DNA from: an uncultured Collinsella sp.
GTDB lineage: Bacteria > Actinomycetota > Coriobacteriia > Coriobacteriales > Coriobacteriaceae
Assembly: GCA_937950415.1 (NCBI GenBank)
Contig: CALFDL010000370.1
Span: forward strand, 1 to 15,223
Reading direction: 5' to 3'
DNA length: 15,223 nucleotides
Shown one piece after another: positions 6,557-13,529 of this stretch (positions are counted from its first letter, which is position 1; every line of letters starts with the position of its first letter). Under the pieces are notes generated by a model. It searched no databases, was not told where the DNA came from, and saw only the letters and a list, made by a program, of their open reading frames with translations. Position numbers and translations under genes: made by a program.

Positions 6557-7663
6557 ATGCTGCGCATCGCGACCATCGGCACATCCATGATCACAGACGA
6601 CTTTATCCAAGTCGTCAACGCCAACGACCAAGCCGCGTTTGTGGGCACGCTCTCGCGCGATGCCAATCGCGGTGCTGCCTTTACCGCCGAGCGCGGTGGC
6701 GAGCGAAACTTTACTTCACTCGATGAGCTCGCGGCAGCCGCCGACGTCGACGCCGTCTATATCGGCAGCCCTAACGCACTTCACTACGAGCAGGCCCTTG
6801 CCTGCATCGCCGGTGGCAAGCACGTCATCGTCGAGAAGCCCTTCTGCGCCACCGAGGCGCAAGCGCTGGAAGTCTTCCGCGCTGCCGAGGCAGCAGGTGT
6901 CGTGGCCCTCGAGGCCATGCGTCCCCTCCACGATCCCGCCTTCCACGCCATCGAGGACGCCCTGGGTGAGATCGCCCCCATCCGCCGCGCCTCATTGCGC
7001 TTTGGAAAATATTCCTCGCGCTACAACGAGATTCTCGCGGGACGCGCCACCAATATCTTCGACTGCAATATGGCCTCGGGTTCCCTCATGGATATTGGCG
7101 TCTACACCGTCGAGCCCATGGTCGAGATTTTCGGCATGCCCTCCGGCCTTACGAGCATGGCTACTCTGCTCGACCCCGCCACGCGACAGCTCACGCACGG
7201 CCCCATCGACGGCTGCGGTTCCATCCTCGCCAGCTACGGCGGTGGCCGTATCTCCGTCGAGCTCGCGCACTCCAAAATAACGAATGACCTGCTGCCCTCG
7301 CAGATCGAAGGCGAGCGTGGCACCATCCAGATCGACCATCTGTCCACGCCCCGCAATGTCCGCATCGACTATCGCGGCGATGTCGTACGCGGCTCGGCGA
7401 CCGAGGCACCGCGCGAACAGGGCGACAACGGCCGCGTGCTCGACCTGCCCAAATCGAGCAACACTATGGAATACGAACTCACAGACTTTATCACCGCCAT
7501 CGGCGGCATCGATAACGTCAAGGAAGAGATTTGGGAGACCCCGGCGGGACGCCACGAGCTTGGCCACTACCGCGATGTCACGCTCGTCTCATTGCGCATC
7601 ATGGATGCCGTGCGCCAGCAGGCCGGCATTACCTTCCCGTCCGACGCAGGCAAGCAGGCCTAG
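6557..7663 (+). CDS. Gfo/Idh/MocA-family oxidoreductase
   Basis: An NAD(P)-dependent dehydrogenase of 368 residues with an N-terminal Rossmann domain and a C-terminal alpha/beta domain. The nucleotide loop reads ATIGTSMITDDFI (residues 5-17), with Ser/Thr in place of later glycines as in a known subgroup. The family Glu-Lys-Pro motif is at 93-95 (VEKPFCATE); Lys94 is the usual catalytic residue. SGSLMDIGVYTVEP matches the GG-x-x-x-D-x-G-x-(Y/H) region of the C-terminal domain. ATG 6557 is chosen over the longer upstream frame because GGGGGA precedes it and the Rossmann strand begins there; the upstream frame overlaps rnhA. It is followed after 2 bases by the acylphosphatase gene, so they are probably co-transcribed. 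The substrate, probably a sugar or polyol derivative, is not predictable. Confidence 0.92.
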   Translation: MLRIATIGTSMITDDFIQVVNANDQAAFVGTLSRDANRGAAFTAERGGERNFTSLDELAAAADVDAVYIGSPNALHYEQALACIAGGKHVIVEKPFCATEAQALEVFRAAEAAGVVALEAMRPLHDPAFHAIEDALGEIAPIRRASLRFGKYSSRYNEILAGRATNIFDCNMASGSLMDIGVYTVEPMVEIFGMPSGLTSMATLLDPATRQLTHGPIDGCGSILASYGGGRISVELAHSKITNDLLPSQIEGERGTIQIDHLSTPRNVRIDYRGDVVRGSATEAPREQGDNGRVLDLPKSSNTMEYELTDFITAIGGIDNVKEEIWETPAGRHELGHYRDVTLVSLRIMDAVRQQAGITFPSDAGKQA

Positions 7664-7665
7664 CG

Positions 7666-8076
7666 ATGGGCTTCTTCGATGCGTTCTTCTCCAGCGTCAC
7701 CGGCGGCAGTCGAGAGCCTCAAAAACCATCAAACATTGAGCTCGAGTTGCGCCGCAGGCTTACTGTGCTCGCAAGCGACGAGGCCACTCAAGACACTCCC
7801 CTGCGCTATTTCCTGCGCTGGGCGGGGCAAGTCCAGGGCGTTGGTTTTCGCTTTACCAACACCAACCTCGCGCAGGCACGCGCGCTCACCGGCTGGGTGC
7901 GCAACATGGAAGACGGCTCGGTCGAGATGGAGATACAGGGAGCTCCGGCAAACATCCTATCTCATCTCGAGGCGCTTCATGCCTCCTACGAGCGCATGGG
8001 AACGCGTTTTCGCCTCGTAGAAGCCCAGGCCCGAGCCCCACTTGCCAATGAAGACAGTTTCATTCCTCGTTATTAG
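7666..8076 (+). CDS. Acylphosphatase with an N-terminal extension
   Basis: Hydrolyses carboxyl-phosphate bonds of acylphosphates such as acetyl phosphate. The acylphosphatase domain covers residues about 47-125: GQVQGVGFRFTN carries catalytic Arg62, and TGWVRNMEDGSVEMEIQG carries catalytic Asn80. The total is 136 residues; the first 45 (hydrophobic MGFFDAFFSSVTGG, then a basic helix ELELRRRLTVLAS) are an extension not found in the roughly 90-residue minimal enzyme. The start codon is 2 bases after the stop of the oxidoreductase, implying translational coupling; no good Shine-Dalgarno is seen. The role of the extension is unknown; membrane association of the N-terminus is possible but unproven. 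Confidence 0.9.
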   Translation: MGFFDAFFSSVTGGSREPQKPSNIELELRRRLTVLASDEATQDTPLRYFLRWAGQVQGVGFRFTNTNLAQARALTGWVRNMEDGSVEMEIQGAPANILSHLEALHASYERMGTRFRLVEAQARAPLANEDSFIPRY

Positions 8077-8101
8077 TATTGTGTGCTAAATACGGTATCA
8101 T
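8073..8101 (+). promoter_or_regulatory. Putative promoter/operator of the Fur-family gene
   Basis: TATCAT (8096-8101) is a plausible -10 with a weak -35, TTAGTA (8073-8078), at 17 bases. It is overlapped by ATAC-G-GTAT (8090-8098), a perfect inverted repeat in an A/T-rich setting. Fur-family genes are often autoregulated, so this is a candidate operator; it is not a textbook Fur or PerR box. Confidence 0.35.
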
Positions 8102-8137
8102 TTACCTACGACCGTTGATAGAAAAGAGGCGAGGCGC

Positions 8138-8518
8138 ATGGCGGTGCAAAGAAGGAATACCAGGCAGCGAAAGCTGGTTCTTGACGCCGTGCGCCAAAGC
8201 TATAACCATCCCACCGCCGACGAAATCTACAACGCCGTGCGCGCGCAGGATGACAAAATCAGCCGCGGTACGGTCTACCGCAATCTCAATCTCTTGGCCG
8301 ACGCCGGCGAGATTCTCTCCATCAAGACGCCGGGCGGCAGCCGCTTCGATCGCACGATCGAGCCGCATGCGCATATCATCTGCACCTCGTGCAGCCGCGT
8401 CGTCGACGTACCGCTCCCCTTCGATGCCCAGCTCGACGCCAAAGCGTCCGAGCAAATCGGCTGGCACGTCACGTCGCACTACACCATCTTCGAGGGTCTC
8501 TGCCCCGACTGCCGGTAG
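8138..8518 (+). CDS. perR: Fur-family metalloregulator, PerR-like
   Basis: A DNA-binding metal-dependent repressor of 126 residues. The winged helix (about 5-65) includes NHPTADEIYNAVR and the recognition helix SRGTVYRNLNLL. The regulatory metal ligands match those of Bacillus PerR one for one: His24 (NHPTAD), Asp71 (SRFDR), His77 and His79 (PHAHIIC), Asp90 (RVVDVP). The structural zinc site has Cys82/Cys85 (CTSC) and Cys122/Cys125 (CPDC). The Asp at 71, where Fur has Glu or another residue, favours PerR: peroxide sensing through oxidation of the His residues. Its start is 61 bases after the acylphosphatase stop. The Fur-family assignment is secure and the PerR subtype likely; no peroxide-defence genes are in the window. 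Confidence 0.85.
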   Translation: MAVQRRNTRQRKLVLDAVRQSYNHPTADEIYNAVRAQDDKISRGTVYRNLNLLADAGEILSIKTPGGSRFDRTIEPHAHIICTSCSRVVDVPLPFDAQLDAKASEQIGWHVTSHYTIFEGLCPDCR

Positions 8519-8533
8519 ATGCTTGGGACATGC

Positions 8534-9331
8534 CTACTCAGCAAGTAGACGACGCAGCTCTTCTTCGACCGTGCGCGTGTAGCGGACACGGTCGTTGATG
8601 CCGCGCATGGTGGGGTTGCAGCTCTCCATCAGATAGGGATGGCCCACGACGTTGAGCATGTCGCGATCGTTCTCATTGTCGCCAAACGCCATCATCTCAT
8701 CGGGCGAAATCCCCAGAGCGCGACCGTAATCGGCAAGCGCGGAGCCCTTGCCCGAATCGAAACCGATAAAGTCCGTCCATTCGGTTCCCGATGTCATGAC
8801 ATCGACTCGATCGCTAAAGTGGCGCTCGAAATACTCCAGCGCCGCCGGCTGCTCTGCTTCGGGCGTCTGGAAGGCAATCTTAATGACATCCTCGTCAATG
8901 TCTTCGGGACGGTCGACTACCGCCACATCACAATGGACCTCATAGCGCAGGTGATCAACAAACGCATCGTTGCCGCTCATGGTGTAGAGGTGTCCCTCGC
9001 ACGAAAGGGTCACGTCGGCATGGGGATACGCAACCACGGCGTTCGCGATATCCATAGCAAGGCTACGCTCCATGGAACGCTTGACAACGGCACGCCCCTC
9101 GCTCATCACCAGGGCTCCGTTTTCGCATACATAGGCGAGCTCATCGGCCACCGGGGCAAACAGGTAGCGCAGGCTCGCATATTGACGGCCACTCGCCGGC
9201 ATAAACACGATACCGCGACGATGTAGCTCATCGATAAGCTCAAAGGCCTCGGAACGCGGCTCGCGCTCCCCCGGATGCAGCAACGTGCCGTCCAAATCGC
9301 ATGCAATCAGCTTGATTCCCTCAAGACCCAT
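8534..9331 (-). CDS. Cof-type HAD-superfamily phosphatase
   Basis: A cytosolic phosphatase of 265 residues, the typical length of the Cof/YbjI-like group, acting on sugar phosphates, nucleotides or flavin phosphates in known members. Motif I is DLDGTLL with nucleophile Asp12 and Asp14; motif II is MPASGRQ; motif III Lys is in GKGSALADYGRALGI; motif IV is MMAFGDNENDRDML. The large cap between motifs II and III is of the C2 type. ATG 9331 is preferred over an upstream in-frame ATG because GGGGGAAG precedes it and homology starts there. It is convergent with the Fur-family gene (15-base gap) and last in a minus-strand run after the SlyD and UreE-like genes, but a 15-bp hairpin separates it from them. 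Confidence 0.93.
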   Translation of the reverse strand: MGLEGIKLIACDLDGTLLHPGEREPRSEAFELIDELHRRGIVFMPASGRQYASLRYLFAPVADELAYVCENGALVMSEGRAVVKRSMERSLAMDIANAVVAYPHADVTLSCEGHLYTMSGNDAFVDHLRYEVHCDVAVVDRPEDIDEDVIKIAFQTPEAEQPAALEYFERHFSDRVDVMTSGTEWTDFIGFDSGKGSALADYGRALGISPDEMMAFGDNENDRDMLNVVGHPYLMESCNPTMRGINDRVRYTRTVEEELRRLLAE

Positions 9332-9360
9332 ATGCTTCCCCCAAAGCCTCCTATCAACAG

Positions 9361-9401
9361 CAAGACGGACTTTGATCGGTCGCCCCTCAAAGCCCGTCTT
9401 G
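9361..9401 (-). other. 15-bp hairpin between the UreE-like and HAD genes
   Basis: Arms 9361-9375 and 9387-9401 (CAAGACGG...CTTTGA type) pair over 15 bp with a single G-U, with an 11-base loop. No T-tract follows on either side, so it may be a processing site, a transcript-end stabiliser or a weak terminator rather than a standard intrinsic terminator. Confidence 0.5.
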
Positions 9402-9414
9402 CGCATACGCGCGC

Positions 9415-9993
9415 TTAGTCGCGCGTCTTTTTAACGATGGTAAAGTCCGGAGCCATGCTCACGACAACATCGGCCGCGCTCGACGCAAAGCGTCGGCCCG
9501 CATCGAGTTCACGGGTAACCACCGAGAGCCGAACACCCTCGACACCCCGAAGCATGCGGCCCAAAACAGGCTGCACCGGCGTATACATGCGCACGGTATG
9601 CTCGTCCGAGTCGCCTCGGAAAAGCGGCACGTGCATATTGCCGATCTCCCAGCACGCATGCGCGAGCGCAATCGGGTCCATGCGGTCAACTTCGACCAAA
9701 TAAACCTCGGCGCTGCGCAAGCGCACGACAACCGCCACGGGCACCATGTCCGAACGGTCAATGGCGAGCACGTCGCCGTCGGCAAGACGACCGCCGTCGG
9801 CAGTATCCAGCCGAACATCGACCGTGCGCCCCAGCTCCGTCACGCCCACAAACGCGCATACATCAGCCTGGTCCCAATCGAGCAGCAGATCGTCAACTTC
9901 AAAGACGCCGCCCAACTTCCGGCGAAGCAGGAGTTCATAGGACGGATCGTTGAGATTTCCCAAGCATGTCGTCGAAACCAAGCGTTCAGGCAT
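9415..9993 (-). CDS. UreE-like nickel chaperone (urease accessory family)
   Basis: A 192-residue protein that resembles urease accessory protein UreE. The N-terminal half (about 1-95) has the UreE beta-domain pattern GRTVDVRLDTADGGRLADGDVLAID; the second half (about 96-165) matches the ferredoxin-like metal domain: VYLVEVDRMDPIALAHACWEIGNMHVPLFRGD, then VLGRMLRGVEGVRLSVV. The key feature is G-N-x-H-V-P-L with His121, equivalent to the conserved dimer-interface nickel ligand in GNRHVPL of true UreE; His112 is nearby. The C-terminus has no His-rich tail. It begins 3 bases after the stop of the SlyD-type gene, so the two are translationally coupled. No urease or hydrogenase genes are in the window; the target metalloenzyme is unknown. 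Confidence 0.7.
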   Translation of the reverse strand: MPERLVSTTCLGNLNDPSYELLLRRKLGGVFEVDDLLLDWDQADVCAFVGVTELGRTVDVRLDTADGGRLADGDVLAIDRSDMVPVAVVVRLRSAEVYLVEVDRMDPIALAHACWEIGNMHVPLFRGDSDEHTVRMYTPVQPVLGRMLRGVEGVRLSVVTRELDAGRRFASSAADVVVSMAPDFTIVKKTRD

Positions 9994-9996
9994 ACT

Positions 9997-10425
9997 CTAA
10001 CCCTCGACCTCGACGAGCTCGATATCAAAGTTGAGGTCCTTGCCGGCCAGCTCATGGTTGGCGTCGAGCGTCACAGCCTCGGGCGTCACGTCGATGACGA
10101 CGGCGGGGACGGGCATACCGCTCGGCGTGGACAAGAAGAGCTTCATGCCCTTCTCAATCTGCTCGATGTTGGGAACCTGTTCGGCCGGGAAGGTCAGAAC
10201 CATCTCGGGATTGTGCTCGCCGTAGGCATCGGCAGCAGGAATGTGCACGGTCTTCTTCTCACCCACCTGCATGTCGACAACAGCGGCGTCGAAGCCCTTG
10301 ATCATCTGGCCGGCGCCGCAGGTGAACTCCAGCGGCTCGCCGCGATCGTAAGAGCTATCGAACTGCGTGCCGTCGTCGAGCGTGCCGCGATAATGGGTCT
10401 TGACCTTCTTGCCCTGGTTGGACAT
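9997..10425 (-). CDS. slyD: SlyD-type FKBP peptidyl-prolyl cis-trans isomerase
   Basis: A cytosolic prolyl isomerase and chaperone of 142 residues. The FKBP half is split as in SlyD: VKTHYRGTLDDGTQFDSSYDRGEPLEFTCGAGQMIKGFDAAVVDMQVGEKK (7-58), an inserted flap domain (about 65-120, with DAYGEHNPEMVLTFPAEQVP), and the returning LDANHELAGKDLNFDIELVEV strand (120-140). The His/Cys-rich nickel-binding tail of E. coli SlyD is absent. The start has GGAGG 6 bases upstream. It is first in a minus-strand operon with the UreE-like gene. Because SlyD delivers nickel to hydrogenase and urease maturation in other bacteria, the pairing suggests a metallochaperone unit; the missing tail weakens direct nickel storage by SlyD. 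Confidence 0.9.
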   Translation of the reverse strand: MSNQGKKVKTHYRGTLDDGTQFDSSYDRGEPLEFTCGAGQMIKGFDAAVVDMQVGEKKTVHIPAADAYGEHNPEMVLTFPAEQVPNIEQIEKGMKLFLSTPSGMPVPAVVIDVTPEAVTLDANHELAGKDLNFDIELVEVEG

Positions 10426-10483
10426 GGTAACCTCCGTGATAAGGGCGGCGCACAACACGGGCCGCCATGAACATATGGCGCTA

Positions 10484-10504
10484 ACTATACCCTAGTCATA
10501 CAAT
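10484..10504. promoter_or_regulatory. Divergent -10-like elements for slyD and the dipeptidase gene
   Basis: TATAGT on the minus strand (10489-10484) and TACAAT on the plus strand (10499-10504) are good -10 hexamers pointing to the two divergent genes. Neither has a convincing -35 at 16-18 bases, so these are suggestions only. Confidence 0.35.
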
Positions 10505-10545
10505 TCAAAGACAGTTTGCAAAGAAACGCTGCAACCGGAGGAACT

Positions 10546-11559
10546 ATGGCATATCCTGTATTTGACCTACACTGCGACACCGCCGACCGCATCGGCTGGG
10601 CCACGCTCGATCTCGACCTGCGCTTTACCGCCGGCACCGATGGTTATTTCCCCGGCGACGAAACGCATCCGCAAGATTTCGACCTCATCGAGGGTAACGC
10701 CTGTGCCATCTCGCTCGCAAAGATCGGCAACACGCCGTGGGCACAGTGCTTCGCCACGTTTGTCCCCGACGAGATTCCCACCGCCCACGCCGCGCGCTTC
10801 CAGGCGCAGATCATGGCGCACATGAGCGGCCAGGCAATGCTTAACCACGACCGCATGGTCAACGTACGCAGCGCGGCAGACATTCGCCCTGCGCTCAAAG
10901 ACGGCAAGGTCGCCTGCATCCACACCATCGAAAACGCCACGTTCTTTGCCGAGGACCCCGCGCTGATCGAAGTGCTCAAGAGCTTGGGCGTGCTTATGTC
11001 GTCACTCAGCTGGAATGCGCAGGGGCCGCTCGCGAGCGGCCACGACACCCACGCCGGCCTCACCGCCGCCGGCATCGAGGCCCTTACGCAGATGGAGCAC
11101 GCCGGCATGGTGCTCGACGTCTCCCACCTCAACGATGAGTGCTTTGACGAGGTTGTCGCCCACGCCACGCGCCCCTTCGTCGCCAGCCACTCCAACTCCC
11201 GTGCGGTTTGCGGCGTCAAACGCAACCTTACCGACGACCAGTTCCGCACCATTCGCGACATGGGCGGTATCGTCGGCCTCAACTACTGCAGCGAGTTCCT
11301 TTCCAACGACGCAACCGACGAGACCGCCGCAGACGTCACCTTCGACCAGCTAGCGGCACATATCGAGCACTGGCTCGACCTGGGCGGCGAGGACGTCATC
11401 GCACTCGGTGGCGACTGGGACGGTGCCACGGTGCCCGCCTTCCTCTCCGATGCCAGCATGATGCCCGAGTTCCAGAACATGCTCTCCAAGCACTTTGGCA
11501 AGACCGTGATGCAAAAGCTCTGCAGCGACAACGCGCTTGCCTTCTTTGAGCGTTATTAA
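10546..11559 (+). CDS. Membrane-dipeptidase-type peptidase, family M19
   Basis: A zinc dipeptidase of the renal dipeptidase family (M19), amidohydrolase fold, 337 residues. Metal ligands are in the expected order: His9 and Asp11 (FDLHCDT), Glu129 (CIHTIENA), His194 (LDVSHLND) and His215 (FVASHSNSRA). The segment RNLTDDQFRTIRDMGGIVGLNYCSEF and the closing GGDWDGA are also family hallmarks. There is no signal peptide or lipid anchor, so the enzyme is cytosolic, as in most bacterial members. The ATG start follows GGAGG by 5 bases. It probably acts on dipeptides, including D-amino acid forms. The gene is followed by a metallopeptidase-like gene 74 bases later on the same strand. Confidence 0.94.
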   Translation: MAYPVFDLHCDTADRIGWATLDLDLRFTAGTDGYFPGDETHPQDFDLIEGNACAISLAKIGNTPWAQCFATFVPDEIPTAHAARFQAQIMAHMSGQAMLNHDRMVNVRSAADIRPALKDGKVACIHTIENATFFAEDPALIEVLKSLGVLMSSLSWNAQGPLASGHDTHAGLTAAGIEALTQMEHAGMVLDVSHLNDECFDEVVAHATRPFVASHSNSRAVCGVKRNLTDDQFRTIRDMGGIVGLNYCSEFLSNDATDETAADVTFDQLAAHIEHWLDLGGEDVIALGGDWDGATVPAFLSDASMMPEFQNMLSKHFGKTVMQKLCSDNALAFFERY

Positions 11560-11577
11560 TTTCACATCCCTTGAGCA

Positions 11578-11609
11578 GGTCGGCATGCCGAACGGTTGAC
11601 ATGCCGGCC
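11578..11609 (+). other. Hairpin between the dipeptidase and YgjP-like genes
   Basis: A 10-bp stem with one G-T (11578-11587 with 11600-11609, core CGGCATG/CATGCCG) has a 12-base loop. No T-tract follows, so read-through to the next gene is likely and terminator function is doubtful. Confidence 0.35.
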
Positions 11610-11633
11610 CGTCCCCAATCTGAAGGACCGCTT

Positions 11634-12410
11634 TTGACGCAGCAGTTTACGATTTCCGCATCCCGACCGGATGGGACGCCCATCCCCGTCGTCGTTACCA
11701 AAAAGTGCGTCAAGAACTTCAACCTACGCGTCACTTCGAGCGGTGAGGTCCACGCCAGCGCACCGCTCGGCGCCAGCTGCGAGCGTATCGAAGCGTTTGT
11801 GAAGCGCAACAGCACCTGGATTATCGGTCGACTTGCCCAGCGCGAGCAACATCAGGCGACGGCACAAGAGCCGCTCAGCCCCTCGTCCATCATTGCACTT
11901 TGGGGCATGCCCATCACGGTACAGGACGCACTCGATCACAACTTTGCGTCACCCGCACCGCGACCCAAGCAGGCCACCTTCGCAAGCTTTATGGGTGCCG
12001 ACAAATCGGACGAACGCCTACAGGCCAAGCGGTACGCAATCCTCGACGGCCTAACGTCCGATGAGCTCCAAGCCCGTATCGACCAGCTCTATGCAACCGA
12101 GGTCACCACGGCGCTGTACGATATGGTGCACACGTACGAAATCGCAATGGGCGTCACCGTGGCCCGCGTCTCCGTGCGCAGCATGAAAACGCGCTGGGGA
12201 TCATGCACGCCCAAGACCGGCGCCATTCGCATCGCACGCGAACTTGCCGCCTATCCCATCGAATGCCTCGACATGGTTGTCGCCCACGAGCTCGTCCACT
12301 TGCTCGAGCCAAGCCACAACCAGCGGTTCCACGTCCTGCTCGACACATACTGCCCCAACAATAGAGCACTGTCCCAGCAGCTCAAGCAGCCACCCATAGA
12401 GACATATTAG
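11634..12410 (+). CDS. YgjP-like zinc metallopeptidase domain protein
   Basis: A putative metal-dependent hydrolase of the YgjP/DUF45 group, 258 residues. The N-terminal half is a small beta domain (VVTKKCVKNFNLRVTSSGEVHASAPLGASCERIEAFVKRNSTWI), standard for the family. The C-terminal catalytic half has SVRSMKTRWGSCTPKTGAIRI followed by VVAHELVHLLEPSHNQRFH: His218 and His222 with Glu219 form HExxH, and His228 is the likely third ligand. The start is TTG at 11634, picked because GAAGGA lies 6 bases upstream and the family homology begins there; an in-frame ATG at 11601 has no ribosome-binding site. The stop is 6 bases from the convergent folB stop. Substrate unknown. Confidence 0.9.
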   Translation: MTQQFTISASRPDGTPIPVVVTKKCVKNFNLRVTSSGEVHASAPLGASCERIEAFVKRNSTWIIGRLAQREQHQATAQEPLSPSSIIALWGMPITVQDALDHNFASPAPRPKQATFASFMGADKSDERLQAKRYAILDGLTSDELQARIDQLYATEVTTALYDMVHTYEIAMGVTVARVSVRSMKTRWGSCTPKTGAIRIARELAAYPIECLDMVVAHELVHLLEPSHNQRFHVLLDTYCPNNRALSQQLKQPPIETY

Positions 12411-12416
12411 TACCGG

Positions 12417-12902
12417 TTAGCGCACGCGCTCGATCTCGACACCGCAGCTTGCCAGGGGAAGACCGACGGGCGCCCAAGGCTTATCGAGCTTGATGCGCAC
12501 ACCAAGCAGCGAGGGATAACGGCGCAGCAGCATCTGGGCCGTACCCTCAGCTGCCGCCTCGATGAGCTTAAACGTATGCTCGCGCAGATAGCCATCGACA
12601 TCGTGGCACACCGAGCCGTAGTCAATCGAGGCATCCAGGTTATCGTGCTCCCCCGCCGCGCGCAGGTCGGCATAGAGCACCAGAGAAACGATGAACTTCT
12701 GACCCAGCGCATTCTCCTCGGGATACACGCCATGGTTGGCAAAAACCTCAAGGCCGTCAATGACAATGCGATCGGCATGGCGCAGATCGTCATAGCTCAC
12801 GTGAGGCACCGCCGTTGCGGTGGATATTTCGTCCCTTCCACGGCGAGCGAGCTCAGCACCTTCAGTCTTGGTTGCATTCTCGGGCAGTTTCTTGTTACTC
12901 AA
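12417..12902 (-). CDS. folB: Dihydroneopterin aldolase, with a 43-residue N-terminal extension
   Basis: Converts 7,8-dihydroneopterin to 6-hydroxymethyl-7,8-dihydropterin and glycolaldehyde in folate synthesis. The FolB domain spans about 44-160: DRIVIDGLEVFANHGVYPEENALGQKFIV carries the substrate-binding Glu63, and VRIKLDKPWAPV carries the catalytic Lys141. The total is 161 residues against about 120 for the family; the extra 43 residues are charged and probably disordered. The start is TTG at 12902, supported by AAGGAG 9 bases upstream; no internal start has a comparable site. It is last in the minus-strand run folE - HD protein - folB, 43 bases after the HD gene. folP and folK are not in the window. 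Confidence 0.92.
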   Translation of the reverse strand: MSNKKLPENATKTEGAELARRGRDEISTATAVPHVSYDDLRHADRIVIDGLEVFANHGVYPEENALGQKFIVSLVLYADLRAAGEHDNLDASIDYGSVCHDVDGYLREHTFKLIEAAAEGTAQMLLRRYPSLLGVRIKLDKPWAPVGLPLASCGVEIERVR

Positions 12903-12945
12903 CGCGATCGTCTCCTTCGTTTAGAACCCCGACCGCGCAAACTAA

Positions 12946-13527
12946 CTACACGCGAATCGACAGGTTCTTTTTATCATCGCTCCAGTTGCAAGCGTTGCGC
13001 GCGGGGCATGCAAAGCAGGCACGCGACGCTTTGTCGGCTGCATAGAGCAGACGCTCAAGCGGTTGGCTGTTCACGCGCAGCTTTCGATGGCCCAGAATGG
13101 CCGTCTTAATGGCTGCGGCATCGGCCGGCTCAAACGCCACATCATCGGGCATGCCGCCGAGAATCGCATCAGCGACGCGTTCGCTTGCAACATCATGGGA
13201 TATACCCGATTCATACTGTTCATCTTTGCCGATATCGTGAAGAAGTGCCGTGGCGTAGATGACCTCGCGGTCAAATTCGAGCTGCTCCTCGAGATTCTTG
13301 ATCCACATAATGCGAGCGACATCGAGCAGATGGTCAATACCGTGGCGGCAGAAGATGCGCCCCGATTCCAACTGCGCAATGTTGCCCAGGTGCCGCCGAA
13401 ACAGCCCGTTGGCACAAATGTAATCAATGCGAGGCATGGCATCAAAGGGGGCCAGGCCCGAAGCCATAAAGCCGCGACGCGACGTCCCCTCATCGGTCTT
13501 CGATGTAAAGTCGTTGACGACTCTCAT
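12946..13527 (-). CDS. HD-domain phosphohydrolase in the folate operon
   Basis: A metal-dependent HD-superfamily hydrolase, 193 residues. Metal ligands are visible: His62 (FCRHGIDHLLDV), His97-Asp98 (ALLHDIGKDEQYE), His111 (GISHDVAS), and a late Asp165 (LLYAADKAS). The C-terminus has a Cys cluster C-x2-C-x5-C (CFACPARNAC, 171-180) that could bind zinc or an iron-sulfur centre. It starts 2 bases after the folE stop without its own good Shine-Dalgarno, so it is translated by coupling; internal Met21 or Met31 are alternative starts. Lying between folE and folB it could be the phosphatase that turns dihydroneopterin triphosphate into dihydroneopterin, a step with no FolQ/NudB here; HD proteins do related chemistry in archaea (MptB). 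That role is inference. Confidence 0.85.
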   Translation of the reverse strand: MRVVNDFTSKTDEGTSRRGFMASGLAPFDAMPRIDYICANGLFRRHLGNIAQLESGRIFCRHGIDHLLDVARIMWIKNLEEQLEFDREVIYATALLHDIGKDEQYESGISHDVASERVADAILGGMPDDVAFEPADAAAIKTAILGHRKLRVNSQPLERLLYAADKASRACFACPARNACNWSDDKKNLSIRV

Positions 13528-13529
13528 GG

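Noticed and set aside
8519..8533. Two-way terminator between the Fur-family and HAD genes
   Set aside because: Only 15 bases separate the stops and the small CTACT/AGTAG repeat nearby lacks a T-tract.
9598..10470. 290-codon open frame on the plus strand
   Set aside because: Antisense to the UreE-like and SlyD genes; its protein has no recognisable domain.
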